Source of the DNA: Streptomyces sp. CNH099
GTDB lineage: Bacteria > Actinomycetota > Actinomycetes > Streptomycetales > Streptomycetaceae
Length of the DNA stretch: 64,000 nucleotides
Assembly: GCA_000514715.1 (NCBI GenBank)
Contig: AZWL01000021.1
Span: 62,124 to 126,123, forward strand
Reading direction: 5' to 3'
The position numbers and the translations under genes were made by a program. Below, piece by piece: positions 50,534 to 59,379 of the stretch. Position 1 is the stretch's first letter; each line of letters starts with the position of its first letter. The notes below the pieces were generated by a model. It searched no databases and was not told the origin of the DNA. It was given only the letters and a program-made list of their open reading frames with translations.

Positions 50534-52144
50534 TCAGCGGCCCCGTACCACCTCGAAGCGGTCGATCCGGGTGCCGTCGTCGGCGTACGCCGCCGCCCGG
50601 AGCACGGGTGAGGGTCCCGGCCGGGACTCCACCGCGAGGAACGAGTGGCCCGTGTAGCGCACCCGGGACCACTCGACGCCCTCCGGCGCCTGCCCGCCCG
50701 ACCGCGTCCAGTGGAACGTGTCGACCACGTCCCGGTCGCGGCGCCGGCCCTCGTAGCTGTCCGGCGCGCTGAAGTCGTACAGCCTGCGCCCGCCGCCGCC
50801 CGCGGTCACGTAGACCGCGCCGTGCCGCTCGGTGTCCACCGCGCCGCCGACCGGCAGCGGGCGGGTCAGGGCCCCGGCGCGCAGCGCGTCGGTGCGCTCG
50901 TAGACGTGGTTGTGGCCGTTGATCACCAGGTCGACGCGGTGGGTGTCGAACAGCGGCGTGAAGTGCTCCCGCACCCCGCCGTCCGAGGCGTGCGTGCTGG
51001 TGGAGTACGCGCAGTGGTGGAAGAAGACCACGACGAAGTCGACGCCGGGCTCTCTCCGCAGCTGACCGAGCCGGCGGTCCAGCCAGCGCGCCTGGGCGCC
51101 GTCGGTGAAGCCGAGGTTGGCGGGGATCTCGTACGACACGTCGTTGGCGTCCAGCGCCACGACCGCCACGTTGCCGTAGACGAAGGAGTACGCCCCCGGC
51201 GCCTCCCGCGGGTCGAAGCCGCTGTCGGGCAGCGTCCAGCGCGCCCGCTGGCCGCCGTAGCCGTCGGGGGAGTACCACGCCTCCATGTCGTGGTTGCCCA
51301 TCGCCGGCATCCACGGGACCCGGGAGGCGACCGGGGCGATCTGCCGCAGGAAGCCGTCCCACACCCGGGCGTCGTAGCGGCCGGTCGGCAGGCCGTGGCC
51401 GGAGTCCTCGGCGTAGCAGATGTCTCCGGCATGCAGGTGGAAGGCCGGGGGGCCGCCGGGCAGGGCGGCGATGCGGCGGGTGACGGCGCGGGCGGCGGGG
51501 CCGGTGCCCTGGTCGCCGAAGGCGGTGAAGACGAAGCGCTCCGGCCGGGCGGGCGCCGTGCGGAACTCCGCCAGGTGCGCCGCCGCCCCCCGGGAGGCCG
51601 CGCCGGGAGATGCGGCGGGGTCGAACTCCTCGTGGCCGAGGCCGTAGACGTACGTCGTGCCCGGCTCCAGGCCGTCGAGCGCGGCGTGCACGTAGTGCTG
51701 CTCCACCGCCGGCAGGCCGTTCAGCGCCGGGGTCTTCAGCGGCCGGATCTCGGCGTCGACGCGCCCGCCGAGGTCGCCGCGGCCGGTGCCGTAGCGCAGG
51801 TACGGCCCGCGCACCCGCAGCGGGAGCTGCCAGCCGACGCGCATCTGGGTGCGCGGGTCGGCGCCGAACGCCAGATGCCGGCCGAACGCCGCCGGCGCCC
51901 CGGTGGGCGCGGGGCTGACGACGGCCGCCGAGGAGCCGTCCGTACGCCCGGGCCCCCCGCCGCCGTCGCTGCCCCCGTCGCCGCCTCCCGTGTCGCACCC
52001 GGCGAGCAGCAGCCCGCCGGCCAGCCCGCCCGCGCCGGTGACGACCCGGCGCCGGGAGTGTCGGCGGCGCAGGTACTCGTGCTGCTCGGCCATGCTCATG
52101 CCGCGGGCGAGCCGCGGCGGGATGCCGAAGCCGGGAGTGTCCAT
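50534..52144 (-). CDS. Tat-exported metallophosphoesterase lipoprotein (purple acid phosphatase-like)
   Basis: 536 aa. A twin-arginine signal (RRRHSRRRVVTG) is followed by a hydrophobic stretch and the lipobox LLLAGC, so it should be a folded, Tat-exported lipoprotein. An N-terminal fibronectin-like domain precedes the metal site: GDQGTG, GDICYAED, GNHDMEAW, FFHHCAYSTS and GHNHVYERTD supply the ligands of a two-metal phosphatase. It probably frees phosphate from esters outside the cell. ATG 52144 has an AATGCT -10 seven bases upstream and no ribosome site. It is divergent from leuB. Confidence 0.9.
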   Translation of the reverse strand: MDTPGFGIPPRLARGMSMAEQHEYLRRRHSRRRVVTGAGGLAGGLLLAGCDTGGGDGGSDGGGGPGRTDGSSAAVVSPAPTGAPAAFGRHLAFGADPRTQMRVGWQLPLRVRGPYLRYGTGRGDLGGRVDAEIRPLKTPALNGLPAVEQHYVHAALDGLEPGTTYVYGLGHEEFDPAASPGAASRGAAAHLAEFRTAPARPERFVFTAFGDQGTGPAARAVTRRIAALPGGPPAFHLHAGDICYAEDSGHGLPTGRYDARVWDGFLRQIAPVASRVPWMPAMGNHDMEAWYSPDGYGGQRARWTLPDSGFDPREAPGAYSFVYGNVAVVALDANDVSYEIPANLGFTDGAQARWLDRRLGQLRREPGVDFVVVFFHHCAYSTSTHASDGGVREHFTPLFDTHRVDLVINGHNHVYERTDALRAGALTRPLPVGGAVDTERHGAVYVTAGGGGRRLYDFSAPDSYEGRRRDRDVVDTFHWTRSGGQAPEGVEWSRVRYTGHSFLAVESRPGPSPVLRAAAYADDGTRIDRFEVVRGR

Positions 52145-52151
52145 ACGCCCG

Positions 52152-52157
52152 AGCATT
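52152..52157 (-). promoter_or_regulatory. -10 of a leaderless promoter for the phosphatase gene
   Basis: AATGCT, seven bases, ATG at 52144 on the minus strand. No direct repeats of pho-box type are obvious upstream. Confidence 0.45.
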
Positions 52158-52262
52158 CCCCCCGGCCGCCGACGCAGGGGAGAACCACGGCCGTCGGCGT
52201 GGTGAACGCCCCCCGGCTGTCCACATCCCGGACGGCGGTGTCATCCCGCAAGACGTAGCGCG

Positions 52263-52268
52263 TAGGCT
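52263..52268 (+). promoter_or_regulatory. -10 of the leaderless leuB promoter
   Basis: TAGGCT, seven bases, ATG at 52276; a textbook streptomycete -10. There is no leader peptide, so no attenuation of the ilvB type. Confidence 0.6.
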
Positions 52269-52275
52269 CCCCGTC

Positions 52276-53316
52276 ATGTCTCGCAGCATTCGTCTCGCGT
52301 CCATTCCCGGCGACGGCATCGGCCCCGAGGTCGTGGCCCAGGGCCTGAAAGTGCTCTCCGCCGTCCTGCCGCAGGACGTGAAGCTGGAGACCGAGAGCTT
52401 CGACCTGGGCGCCCGCCGCTGGCACGCCACCGGCGAGACCCTGCCGGACGCGGAGCTGGCGGCGCTCGCGGAGTACGACGCGATCCTGCTCGGCGCCGTC
52501 GGCGACCCCTCGGTGCCGTCCGGCGTGCTGGAGCGGGGGCTGCTGCTGAAGCTGCGCTTCGCCTTCGACCACTACGTGAACCTGCGGCCGTCGAGGCTCT
52601 TCCCCGGCACCGACACCCCGCTGGCCGGCCGCCCCGACATCGACTTCGTCGTCGTCCGCGAGGGCACCGAGGGCCCGTACACCGGCAACGGCGGCAGCCT
52701 GCGCACCGGCACCCCGGCCGAGGTGGCCACCGAGGTCAGCGTCAACACCGCGTACGGCGTGGAGCGCGTGGTCCGGGACGCGTACGAGCGCGCCCAGGCC
52801 CGCCCGCGCCGGAAGCTGACCCTCGTGCACAAGAACAACGTGCTGGTCCACGCCGGCCGCCTGTGGAAGGACACCTTCGACCGGGTCGGCGCCGAGTACC
52901 CCGGGGTCACCACCGACTACCTGCACGTCGACGCCGCGACGATCTTCCTCACCACGCAGCCGGAGCGGTTCGACGTGATCGTCACCGACAACCTCTTCGG
53001 CGACATCCTCACCGACCTCGCCGCCGCCGTCAGCGGCGGCATCGGCCTCGCCGCCTCCGGGAACATCAACCCGGCCGGCGCCTTCCCGTCGATGTTCGAG
53101 CCGGTCCACGGCTCCGCGCCGGACATCGCCGGCACCGGCAGGGCCGACCCGACGGCCACGGTCCTGTCGGTCGCCCTGCTCCTGCGCCACCTCGGCTACG
53201 CCGCGCAGGCCGCCCGCGTCGAGGAGGCCGTCGAGGCCGACCTGGCCGCGCGGGGAGCCGCTCGCCGCACCACGGACGAGATCGGCGACGCGCTCGCCGC
53301 CCGAGTATCCGGCTGA
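52276..53316 (+). CDS. leuB: 3-isopropylmalate dehydrogenase
   Basis: This NAD-dependent enzyme of leucine synthesis oxidises and decarboxylates 3-isopropylmalate. 346 aa, type 2 actinobacterial form. DPSVPSGVLERGLLLKLRFAFDHY and NLRPSRL carry the substrate arginines, VTDNLFGDILTDLAA supplies the Mg aspartates, and EPVHGSAPDIAGTGRADPTA binds NAD. The gene is divergent from the phosphatase and 269 bp upstream of ilvE. Confidence 0.97.
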   Translation: MSRSIRLASIPGDGIGPEVVAQGLKVLSAVLPQDVKLETESFDLGARRWHATGETLPDAELAALAEYDAILLGAVGDPSVPSGVLERGLLLKLRFAFDHYVNLRPSRLFPGTDTPLAGRPDIDFVVVREGTEGPYTGNGGSLRTGTPAEVATEVSVNTAYGVERVVRDAYERAQARPRRKLTLVHKNNVLVHAGRLWKDTFDRVGAEYPGVTTDYLHVDAATIFLTTQPERFDVIVTDNLFGDILTDLAAAVSGGIGLAASGNINPAGAFPSMFEPVHGSAPDIAGTGRADPTATVLSVALLLRHLGYAAQAARVEEAVEADLAARGAARRTTDEIGDALAARVSG

Positions 53317-53357
53317 CCGCCGGGACCACGCTCACCGCGGCCGGCCCGGCCGGTCAG
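53314..53357 (+). terminator. Possible leuB terminator
   Basis: TGACCGCCGGG (including the stop codon) pairs with CCCGGCCGGTCA around 53346-53357 with a one-base bulge; TTTCT follows closely. Confidence 0.4.
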
Positions 53358-53585
53358 GTTTCTCCCTCACGGCCGGCTGACGCTGCCCGCACGGCGGCGT
53401 CAGTGCGACGATGACCCTTCGGGCCGCGTACCACCGCCACGCTTGCCGCTGCCCGCGCCCGCGTCATAATCGACAGCGGAGCCGCGGCGCGGGGTAATGC
53501 TCGGACGTCCTAGTACCTTCGGGTGCGGGGGCCTCCGCACGGGACGCGGTCCGCCACACACCGAACGGTGAAGGACACGAATCTC
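53358..53585 (+). promoter_or_regulatory. ilvE upstream region
   Basis: It contains TAATGC (53495-53500) as a possible -10 and a hairpin GTGCGG/CCGCAC (53523-53540) without a T run. A short frame from ATG 53497 is not rich in branched-chain codons, so I do not see an attenuator. AAGGA near 53571 is the ribosome site. Confidence 0.35.
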
Positions 53586-54680
53586 ATGACCACGATCGAG
53601 CTCAAGCCGTCCGCGCACCCGCTGTCCGACGCGGAGCGCGAGGCCATCCTGACCAACCCCGGCTTCGGCAAGCACTTCACCGACCACATGGTCACGATCA
53701 AGTGGACCGAGGGGCGCGGCTGGCACGAGGCGCAGCTCCAGCCGTACGCGCCGCTGACCCTCGACCCGGCGACGATGGCGCTGCACTACGGCCAGTCCAT
53801 CTTCGAGGGGCTGAAGGCCTACCGGCAGCCCGACGGCAGCGTCCGCACCTTCCGGCCGGACGCCAACGCGCGCCGCTTCCAGCAGTCCGCGCGCCGGCTG
53901 GCCATGCCGGAGCTGCCCGTCGACACCTTCGTCGAGGCCATCGACGTGCTGGTCCGCCAGGACAAGGCGTGGGTGCCGGGCACCGGCGAGGAGTCGCTGT
54001 ACCTGCGCCCGTTCATGTTCGCGACCGAGGTCGGCCTCGGCGTGAACTCGCCGGCGCGCGAGTACCTGTTCATGGTGCTGGCCTCGCCGGCCGGCGCGTA
54101 CTTCCACGGCGGCATCAAGCCGGTGTCGGTGTGGCTGAGCGAGGAGTACGTGCGCGCCGCGCCCGGCGGCACCGGCGAGGCCAAGTGCGCGGGCAACTAC
54201 GCCGGCGCCATGGCCGCCACCCTCCAGGCCGTGCAGCAGGGCTGCGACCAGGTGGTGTGGCTGGACGCGGTGGAGCGCCGGTGGATCGAGGAGATGGGCG
54301 GGATGAACCTGTACTTCGTGCGGGGCGAGGGCCCCGGAGCGGAGGTGGTCACCCCCGAGCTGACCGGCACGCTGCTGCCCGGCATCACCCGCGACTCGCT
54401 GCTGACCATCGCCGCCGACCTCGGCTACCGGACCGGGGAGGTGCGGATCTCCAAGGAGGAGTGGCAGGCCGGCTGCGCGGACGGCACCATAACGGAGACC
54501 TTCGCCTGCGGCACGGCCGCGGTCATCACGCCGGTGGGGCACGCGAAGTCCGGCTCGGCGGAGTGGACGGTCGCCGACGGGTCGATGGGGCCGGTCACGG
54601 CGCGGCTGCGCAAGGCGCTGGTCGACGTGCAGACCGGGCAGACCGCGGACGTGCACGGCTGGATGCACGAGCTGGGCTGA
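53586..54680 (+). CDS. ilvE: Branched-chain amino acid aminotransferase
   Basis: Class IV PLP enzyme, 364 aa; last step of Leu, Ile and Val synthesis and first step of their breakdown. SIFEGLKAYRQPDGSVRTFRPDANARRF is the family block, split over substrate contacts. The PLP lysine lies in GEAKCAGNYAGAM, and TGTLLPGITRDSLL binds the cofactor phosphate. ATG 53586 follows a modest ribosome site; the frame is open 21 codons earlier. It faces the convergent protease gene across a strong hairpin. Confidence 0.96.
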   Translation: MTTIELKPSAHPLSDAEREAILTNPGFGKHFTDHMVTIKWTEGRGWHEAQLQPYAPLTLDPATMALHYGQSIFEGLKAYRQPDGSVRTFRPDANARRFQQSARRLAMPELPVDTFVEAIDVLVRQDKAWVPGTGEESLYLRPFMFATEVGLGVNSPAREYLFMVLASPAGAYFHGGIKPVSVWLSEEYVRAAPGGTGEAKCAGNYAGAMAATLQAVQQGCDQVVWLDAVERRWIEEMGGMNLYFVRGEGPGAEVVTPELTGTLLPGITRDSLLTIAADLGYRTGEVRISKEEWQAGCADGTITETFACGTAAVITPVGHAKSGSAEWTVADGSMGPVTARLRKALVDVQTGQTADVHGWMHELG

Positions 54681-54735
54681 CGCCGCCGGACGCGGGCGGC
54701 ACCGTACGGGCGGCGTCCCGCCGGGGTGCCGCGGA

Positions 54736-54764
54736 GGGGCCGCCGCCGGTGCGGCGGCGGCCCC
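54736..54764. terminator. Bidirectional terminator between ilvE and the protease gene
   Basis: A perfect 12-bp stem (GGGGCCGCCGCC at 54736-54747 with 54753-54764) has a 5-base loop. Confidence 0.65.
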
Positions 54765-54791
54765 CCGTGGTGCCGGGCGGTGCCGGGTGCG

Positions 54792-55868
54792 TCAGTAGAC
54801 GCTCACGTCGTATGCGTCGAGCGCCTCGGTGACCGGCTGGTGGATCGCGGAGCCGTTGCTGCCGGTGCAGCCCGCGCTGCCGGAGTGGATGCCGTACGCG
54901 GTCGTGCCCGAGAAGTGGGCGCCGCCGCTGTCGCCGCCCGCGGAGCAGGCGGTGGTGCGGACCATGTTGTAGACCGGGCCGTCGCTGTAGTTGACGGTCA
55001 CGTTGACCGCGGTCACCTCGCCGCTGGTGAGCCCGGTGGTGGAGCCGCTCTTCTGGATGGCCTGGCCGACGACGGCGTCGGCGGCGCCGGAGATGTCCCG
55101 GCTGCTGCCGTTGTACAGGTTCACGGTGCCGGCGGGGGTGGAGCCGTCGGTGTAGCGGACGATGCCGTAGTCGTTGGTCGGGAAGCTGGTGCCCTCCCGG
55201 GTGCCGATGGCCGGGCCGCCGTTGCTGGCCGACCAGGAGGAGCCCGCGTTGGTGCAGTGGCCCGCGGTCAGGAAGTAGCGGGCGTTGTTCTTCGTCACGT
55301 TGAACGCCGCGGAGCAGCGGTAGCCGCCGCCGTAGATCGCGTCGCCGCCGATGACCTCCTCGCGGAACACCCCGGGGATCCGCTCCACCCGGGCCGCGCC
55401 GTCGAGGCTCCTGGCGACGTGCTTCAGCTTCGCGTACTCGGCGGCGGACACCGTGGAGTCGGCCTGGACGGATATCTGGTTGGTGGCGGGGTCGACACCC
55501 CAGGAGGTGCCGGTGATCTTCGCCCGCTTCTCGAAGGCGCCCATCGCGGAGCGCAGTTCCGCGGCGCTGTGCTCGACCAGTTCGGCGCGGACGCCGGCGG
55601 CGCGGGCCTCGGCGGCGGCGGCCTTGTCGGTGACGGTGACGACCAGGTCGCCGCTGTCGGCGTCCAGGTAGGTGCCGGCGCTGTCGGCGCCGAGGCTGCG
55701 CGCGACTTCGGCGCCCCGCGCGAGCGTCGCCGCGTCGGCCTGTACTCCCTGCCCGGACCGTTCGGCCGGCGGGGGTGCCGCGGCCGCCGAGCCGCCGAGG
55801 GCGGCGGTGCCGAGCAGGAGGAGGGCGGCGAGAGTGCCGCCCAGGCGCGCGGACATGTGGGGTCTCAT
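54792..55868 (-). CDS. Secreted S1 serine protease (streptogrisin/alpha-lytic type)
   Basis: 358 aa prepro-enzyme. The signal peptide MRPHMSARLGGTLAALLLLG...AAAA is followed by a propeptide of about 140 residues that acts as a folding chaperone. The mature protease starts near IGGDAIYGGGYRCSAAFNV. The triad is complete: H in FLTAGHC, D in TNDYGIVRY and S in GDSGGAHF. Cysteines around the His and Ser loops fit the usual disulfides. AAGGAGA lies eight bases before ATG 55868; the frame is open 24 codons earlier. It is divergent from the cimA leader. Confidence 0.94.
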   Translation of the reverse strand: MRPHMSARLGGTLAALLLLGTAALGGSAAAAPPPAERSGQGVQADAATLARGAEVARSLGADSAGTYLDADSGDLVVTVTDKAAAAEARAAGVRAELVEHSAAELRSAMGAFEKRAKITGTSWGVDPATNQISVQADSTVSAAEYAKLKHVARSLDGAARVERIPGVFREEVIGGDAIYGGGYRCSAAFNVTKNNARYFLTAGHCTNAGSSWSASNGGPAIGTREGTSFPTNDYGIVRYTDGSTPAGTVNLYNGSSRDISGAADAVVGQAIQKSGSTTGLTSGEVTAVNVTVNYSDGPVYNMVRTTACSAGGDSGGAHFSGTTAYGIHSGSAGCTGSNGSAIHQPVTEALDAYDVSVY

Positions 55869-56055
55869 GCGGTGGTTCTCCTTTGTGTGAACCATGTGGG
55901 GGTTGCGTGGGAGGTGCCGTACCGACTGGTCGGGGACCAAGTTGGCACGCGCATGTCACCCGCACAAGACCGCGTCGGGCCGGGCTCGTTCGTACGAAAC
56001 GTGGGCAGTCTGCCCGTATTGTGAGACGGCACTCCGGCGGCCGCGCGGGCTGTGC
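55869..56055. promoter_or_regulatory. Divergent control region between the protease gene and cimA
   Basis: It holds several palindromes: TGGTC-GGG-GACCA (near 55927-55939), TTCGTACGAA (55989-55998) and GGGCA-GTC-TGCCC (56004-56016). None can be tied to a known regulator, and I cannot set a confident -10 for the protease. There is no other gene. Confidence 0.35.
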
Positions 56056-56061
56056 CACACT
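56056..56061 (+). promoter_or_regulatory. -10 of the leaderless promoter of the cimA leader
   Basis: CACACT, seven bases, GTG at 56069; the same spacing as the ilvB leader promoter. Confidence 0.45.
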
Positions 56062-56068
56062 GCCGGAC

Positions 56069-56122
56069 GTGACCTCGTCCGCCGTCATGATTATTGGCAA
56101 CAGGCGCGCCGGTCCGCGCTGA
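56069..56122 (+). CDS. cimA leader peptide
   Basis: From GTG 56069 the peptide is MTSSAVMIIGNRRAGPR. An internal ATG at 56087 would give an 11-residue form. It has tandem isoleucine codons ATT-ATT, which are rare in such GC-rich DNA, and a Val shortly before. It precedes an intrinsic terminator, fitting attenuation by charged isoleucine tRNA. Confidence 0.65.
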   Translation: MTSSAVMIIGNRRAGPR

Positions 56123-56176
56123 CCCGTCCCGCGATCCGCACACGGTGACGGCTCACCGCGTCCCAGACCCGCGCGC

Positions 56177-56206
56177 AGACCTCTCGCGACCCGCGAGGGG
56201 TCTTTT
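56177..56206 (+). terminator. Attenuator terminator of cimA
   Basis: AGACCTCTCGC (56177-56187) pairs over 11 bp (one G-T) with GCGAGGGGTCT (56193-56203), followed by TTTT. An upstream hairpin GGTGA-CGGC-TCACC (around 56145-56160) may compete. It ends 46 bases before the cimA ATG. Confidence 0.75.
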
Positions 56207-56252
56207 GCATGTGCGGGGCCGGAGAGCACACCCTCCCGACAGGAGCACTTCG

Positions 56253-57899
56253 ATGACCACAGATCCCGAAGCCCCCGAGACCCCGGAATCCCCCGGAGCC
56301 CCTGCCGATGGGTTCCACGTCTTCGACACCACGCTGCGCGACGGCGCGCAGCGCGAGGGCATCAGCCTCACCGTCGCGGACAAGCTGGCCATCGCCCGGC
56401 ACCTCGACGACTTCGGCGTGGGCTTCATCGAGGGGGGCTGGCCCGGCGCGGTGCCCCGGGACACGGAGTTCTTCCGCCGCGCCCGCGACGAGATCGGCTT
56501 CCGGCACGCGCGGCTCGTCGCGTTCGGCGCCACCCGCAGGGCGGGCGTCCGGGTCGAGGACGACCCGCAGGTGCTCGCGCTGCTGGAGTCCCGGGCCCCC
56601 GTCGTCACCCTGGTCGCCAAGGCGCACGACCGGCACGTGGAGCTGGCGCTGCGCACCACGCTCGCGGAGAACCTCGCGATGGTGCGCGACACCGTGGCGT
56701 TCCTGCGCGAGCACGGCCGCCGGGTCTTCGTCGACTGCGAGCACTTCTTCGACGGCCACCGCGCCAACGCCGCGTACGCCAAGCAGGTCGTCGCCGCCGC
56801 ACACGAGGCCGGTGCCGACGTCGTCGTGCTCTGCGACACCAACGGCGGCATGCTCCCCGGCCAGGTCCGCGAGACCGTCGCCGAGGTGCTGGCCGCGACC
56901 GGCGCGCGGCTGGGCATGCACGCGCAGGACGACTCCGGCTGCGCCGTGGCCAACACCCTGGCGGCCGTCGACGGCGGCGCCACCCACGTCCAGTGCACGG
57001 CCAACGGCTACGGCGAGCGCGTCGGCAACGCCAACCTCTTCCCGGTGGTCGCCGCCCTGGAGCTGAAGTACGGGATGCGGGTGCTGCCCGCGGGCCGGCT
57101 GGCGGAGATGACGCGGATCTCGCACGCCGTCGCCGAGGTCGTCAACATCGCGCCCGCCACCCACCAGCCGTACGTGGGGGTCTCGGCCTTCGCCCACAAG
57201 GCGGGCCTGCACGCCTCCGCCATCAAGGTCGACCCCGACCTGTACCAGCACATCGACCCCGAGCTGGTCGGCAACCGGCTGCGCATGCTGGTCTCCGACA
57301 TGGCCGGCCGGGCGTCCATCGAACTGAAGGGCAAGGACCTCGGCCTCGACCTCGGCGACGACCGCGAGCTGCTGAGCCGGGTCGTGGAGCGGGTCAAGGA
57401 GAACGAGCACCGGGGGCTGACGTACGAGGCCGCCGACGCCTCCTTCGAGCTGCTGCTCCGCGAGGAGCTGCAGCTGCGCGAGTCCGGCCGGGCCCGGCGC
57501 TACTTCCGCACCGAGTCCTGGCGGGCCATCGTCGAGGACCGGCCGGACGGCACCCACGCCAACGAGGCCACGGTCAAGCTGTGGGCGAAGGGCGAGCGGA
57601 TCGTCGTGACGGCGGAGGGCAAGGGCCCGGTCCACGCGCTGGACCGGGCGCTGCGGGTGGCGCTGGAGCGGATCTACCCCCAGCTGGCGGACTTCGAGCT
57701 GGTCGACTACAAGGTGCGGATACTGGAAGGCACCCACGGCACGGAGTCGACGACGCGCGTGCTCATCACCACCGGCGACGGCCGCGGCGAGTGGGACACC
57801 GTCGGCGTCGCGGACAACGTCATCGCCGCGTCGTGGCAGGCGCTGGACGACGCGTACGCGTACGGGCTGCTGCGGGCCGGCGTCGTGCCGCAGGAGTAG
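56253..57899 (+). CDS. cimA: Citramalate synthase
   Basis: 548 aa, the 2-isopropylmalate/homocitrate synthase superfamily (TIGR00977). It condenses pyruvate and acetyl-CoA to citramalate, a threonine-independent route to 2-ketobutyrate and isoleucine. DTTLRDGAQREGISL and FIEGGWPGAVPRDTEFF mark the barrel, CTANGYGERVGNANL is the conserved lid segment, and a C-terminal regulatory dimer domain (about 420-545) is present. The usual metal motif HxHND reads HAQDD here. AGGAG (56241-56245) precedes ATG 56253. The leader peptide and attenuator upstream support an isoleucine role. Confidence 0.92.
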   Translation: MTTDPEAPETPESPGAPADGFHVFDTTLRDGAQREGISLTVADKLAIARHLDDFGVGFIEGGWPGAVPRDTEFFRRARDEIGFRHARLVAFGATRRAGVRVEDDPQVLALLESRAPVVTLVAKAHDRHVELALRTTLAENLAMVRDTVAFLREHGRRVFVDCEHFFDGHRANAAYAKQVVAAAHEAGADVVVLCDTNGGMLPGQVRETVAEVLAATGARLGMHAQDDSGCAVANTLAAVDGGATHVQCTANGYGERVGNANLFPVVAALELKYGMRVLPAGRLAEMTRISHAVAEVVNIAPATHQPYVGVSAFAHKAGLHASAIKVDPDLYQHIDPELVGNRLRMLVSDMAGRASIELKGKDLGLDLGDDRELLSRVVERVKENEHRGLTYEAADASFELLLREELQLRESGRARRYFRTESWRAIVEDRPDGTHANEATVKLWAKGERIVVTAEGKGPVHALDRALRVALERIYPQLADFELVDYKVRILEGTHGTESTTRVLITTGDGRGEWDTVGVADNVIAASWQALDDAYAYGLLRAGVVPQE

Positions 57900-59340
57900 C
57901 GGCCGGCCCGCCGGGCGGCGTCTGCCGGGCGGGCCGCAGCACCGCCAGGGTCACCACCGCCGCCGCCACGATCAGCGCCGCCCCGATGCCGAACGCCAGC
58001 TGGAAGCCGCCCGTCAGCGCCGCGTCCCGGCCGTGCCCGGCCGCGGCCAGCGCCTCCGTACGCGCCGTCGCCAGCGTGGTCAGCACCGCGACGCCCAGCG
58101 CGCCGCCGACCTGCTGCCCGGTGTTGAACAGCCCGGAGACCACCCCGGCGTCGTCCTCGCGCGCCCCGGACATGCCCAGCGCGGTCATCGCCGGCAGCAC
58201 CAGCCCGCCGCCGCTGATCAGCAGCATCGTCGGCAGCAGATGCGCCACGTAGCTGACCTCGGCCGGGTCCCTGGGCACCCGCACGAGCAGCGCCAGCGCC
58301 AGCGCGAGGAGCACCAGCCCGGCCAGCAGCACCGTCCGCTCGCCGAACCGGGCCACCAGCCGGGCGGAGACGAGCAGCGACGTCACGCCGATCGTGACCG
58401 CGGCCGGCAGCATCGCGAAGCCGGTCTCGGCGGCCCCGTAGCCCAGCACCTGCTGCAGGTAGAGCGCGGCGATGATCTGGAAGGCGAACATCCCCGAGAT
58501 CACGAGCAGCTGGACGGCGTTGGCGCCGGCGACGGTGCGCGAGCGGAAGACGCGCAGCGGCAGCAGCGGCGCGGCGGCCCGGGCCTGGCGGAGTACGAAG
58601 CCGGCGAGCAGGGTGGCGGCGAGCGCCGCGGAGCCGAGGGTGCGGCCGGAGGTCCAGCCGTGGCTCCCGGTCTCCACGATGGTGTAGACGCCGAGCATCA
58701 GCCCGGAGGTGACCAGCAGCGCCCCGGCGACGTCCGCCCCGGCGGCGAGTCCGACGCCGCGGCCGCCGGGCAGCACGCGCAGCGCGAGCACCGCGGTGGC
58801 CGCGCCGATGGGCAGGTTGACGAAGAAGATCCAGTGCCAGCTCAGCGCGTCGGTGAGCACGCCGCCGAGCACCTGGCCCAGCGACGCGCCGGTCGCGCCG
58901 GTGAACGCGAAGGCGCCGATGGCCCGGGCCCGCTCCTTCGGGTCGGTGAAGAGCGTGACGATCATGCCGAGCCCGACCGCGGAGGCCAGCGCCCCGCCGA
59001 CGCCCTGCAGGAAGCGGGCGGCGATGAGCATCCACGGCTCGGCGGCCAGCCCGCACAGCAGCGAGGCGGCGGTGAAGAGCGCGACGCCGGCGACGAACAC
59101 CCGCTTGCGGCCGAGCAGGTCGCCGAGCCGGCCGGCGAGGAGGAGCAGCCCGCCGAAGGCGATCAGGTAGGCGTTGACCGTCCAGGTCAGGTCGGCCGGG
59201 GAGAACCCCAGGTCCCGCTGGATGGCGGGGAGCGCGACGGTGACGATGCTCCCGTCGAGGATGATCATCAGCGCGCCGGTGCAGAGGATCGCGAGTGCGA
59301 ACCAGCGGGATCGGTCGGGCCGTGGGCCGGTGGCGTTCAT
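57820..59340 (-). CDS. MFS exporter, DHA2 family
   Basis: 506 aa with about 14 membrane helices; LAILCTGALMIILDGSIVTVALPAIQ and GRLGDLLGRKRVFVAG are the family motifs. It has a long Arg/Pro/Ala-rich cytoplasmic tail after the last helix, and its last 80 bases overlap the end of cimA on the other strand. It lies downstream of a MarR gene, which most likely controls it. The substrate is probably a toxic hydrophobic compound. It is a distant relative of the MFS gene at 42021. Confidence 0.92.
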   Translation of the reverse strand: MNATGPRPDRSRWFALAILCTGALMIILDGSIVTVALPAIQRDLGFSPADLTWTVNAYLIAFGGLLLLAGRLGDLLGRKRVFVAGVALFTAASLLCGLAAEPWMLIAARFLQGVGGALASAVGLGMIVTLFTDPKERARAIGAFAFTGATGASLGQVLGGVLTDALSWHWIFFVNLPIGAATAVLALRVLPGGRGVGLAAGADVAGALLVTSGLMLGVYTIVETGSHGWTSGRTLGSAALAATLLAGFVLRQARAAAPLLPLRVFRSRTVAGANAVQLLVISGMFAFQIIAALYLQQVLGYGAAETGFAMLPAAVTIGVTSLLVSARLVARFGERTVLLAGLVLLALALALLVRVPRDPAEVSYVAHLLPTMLLISGGGLVLPAMTALGMSGAREDDAGVVSGLFNTGQQVGGALGVAVLTTLATARTEALAAAGHGRDAALTGGFQLAFGIGAALIVAAAVVTLAVLRPARQTPPGGPAATPAARRRPAAARTRTRRPAPATTRR

Positions 59341-59379
59341 GAAGGCTCTCCTGTGCGTTCGGGCAACAGGAGAGACCGT

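Noticed and set aside
53497..53571. Short ORF upstream of ilvE as an attenuator leader
   Set aside because: Its codons are not enriched for Ile, Leu or Val, and the hairpin nearby has no T run.
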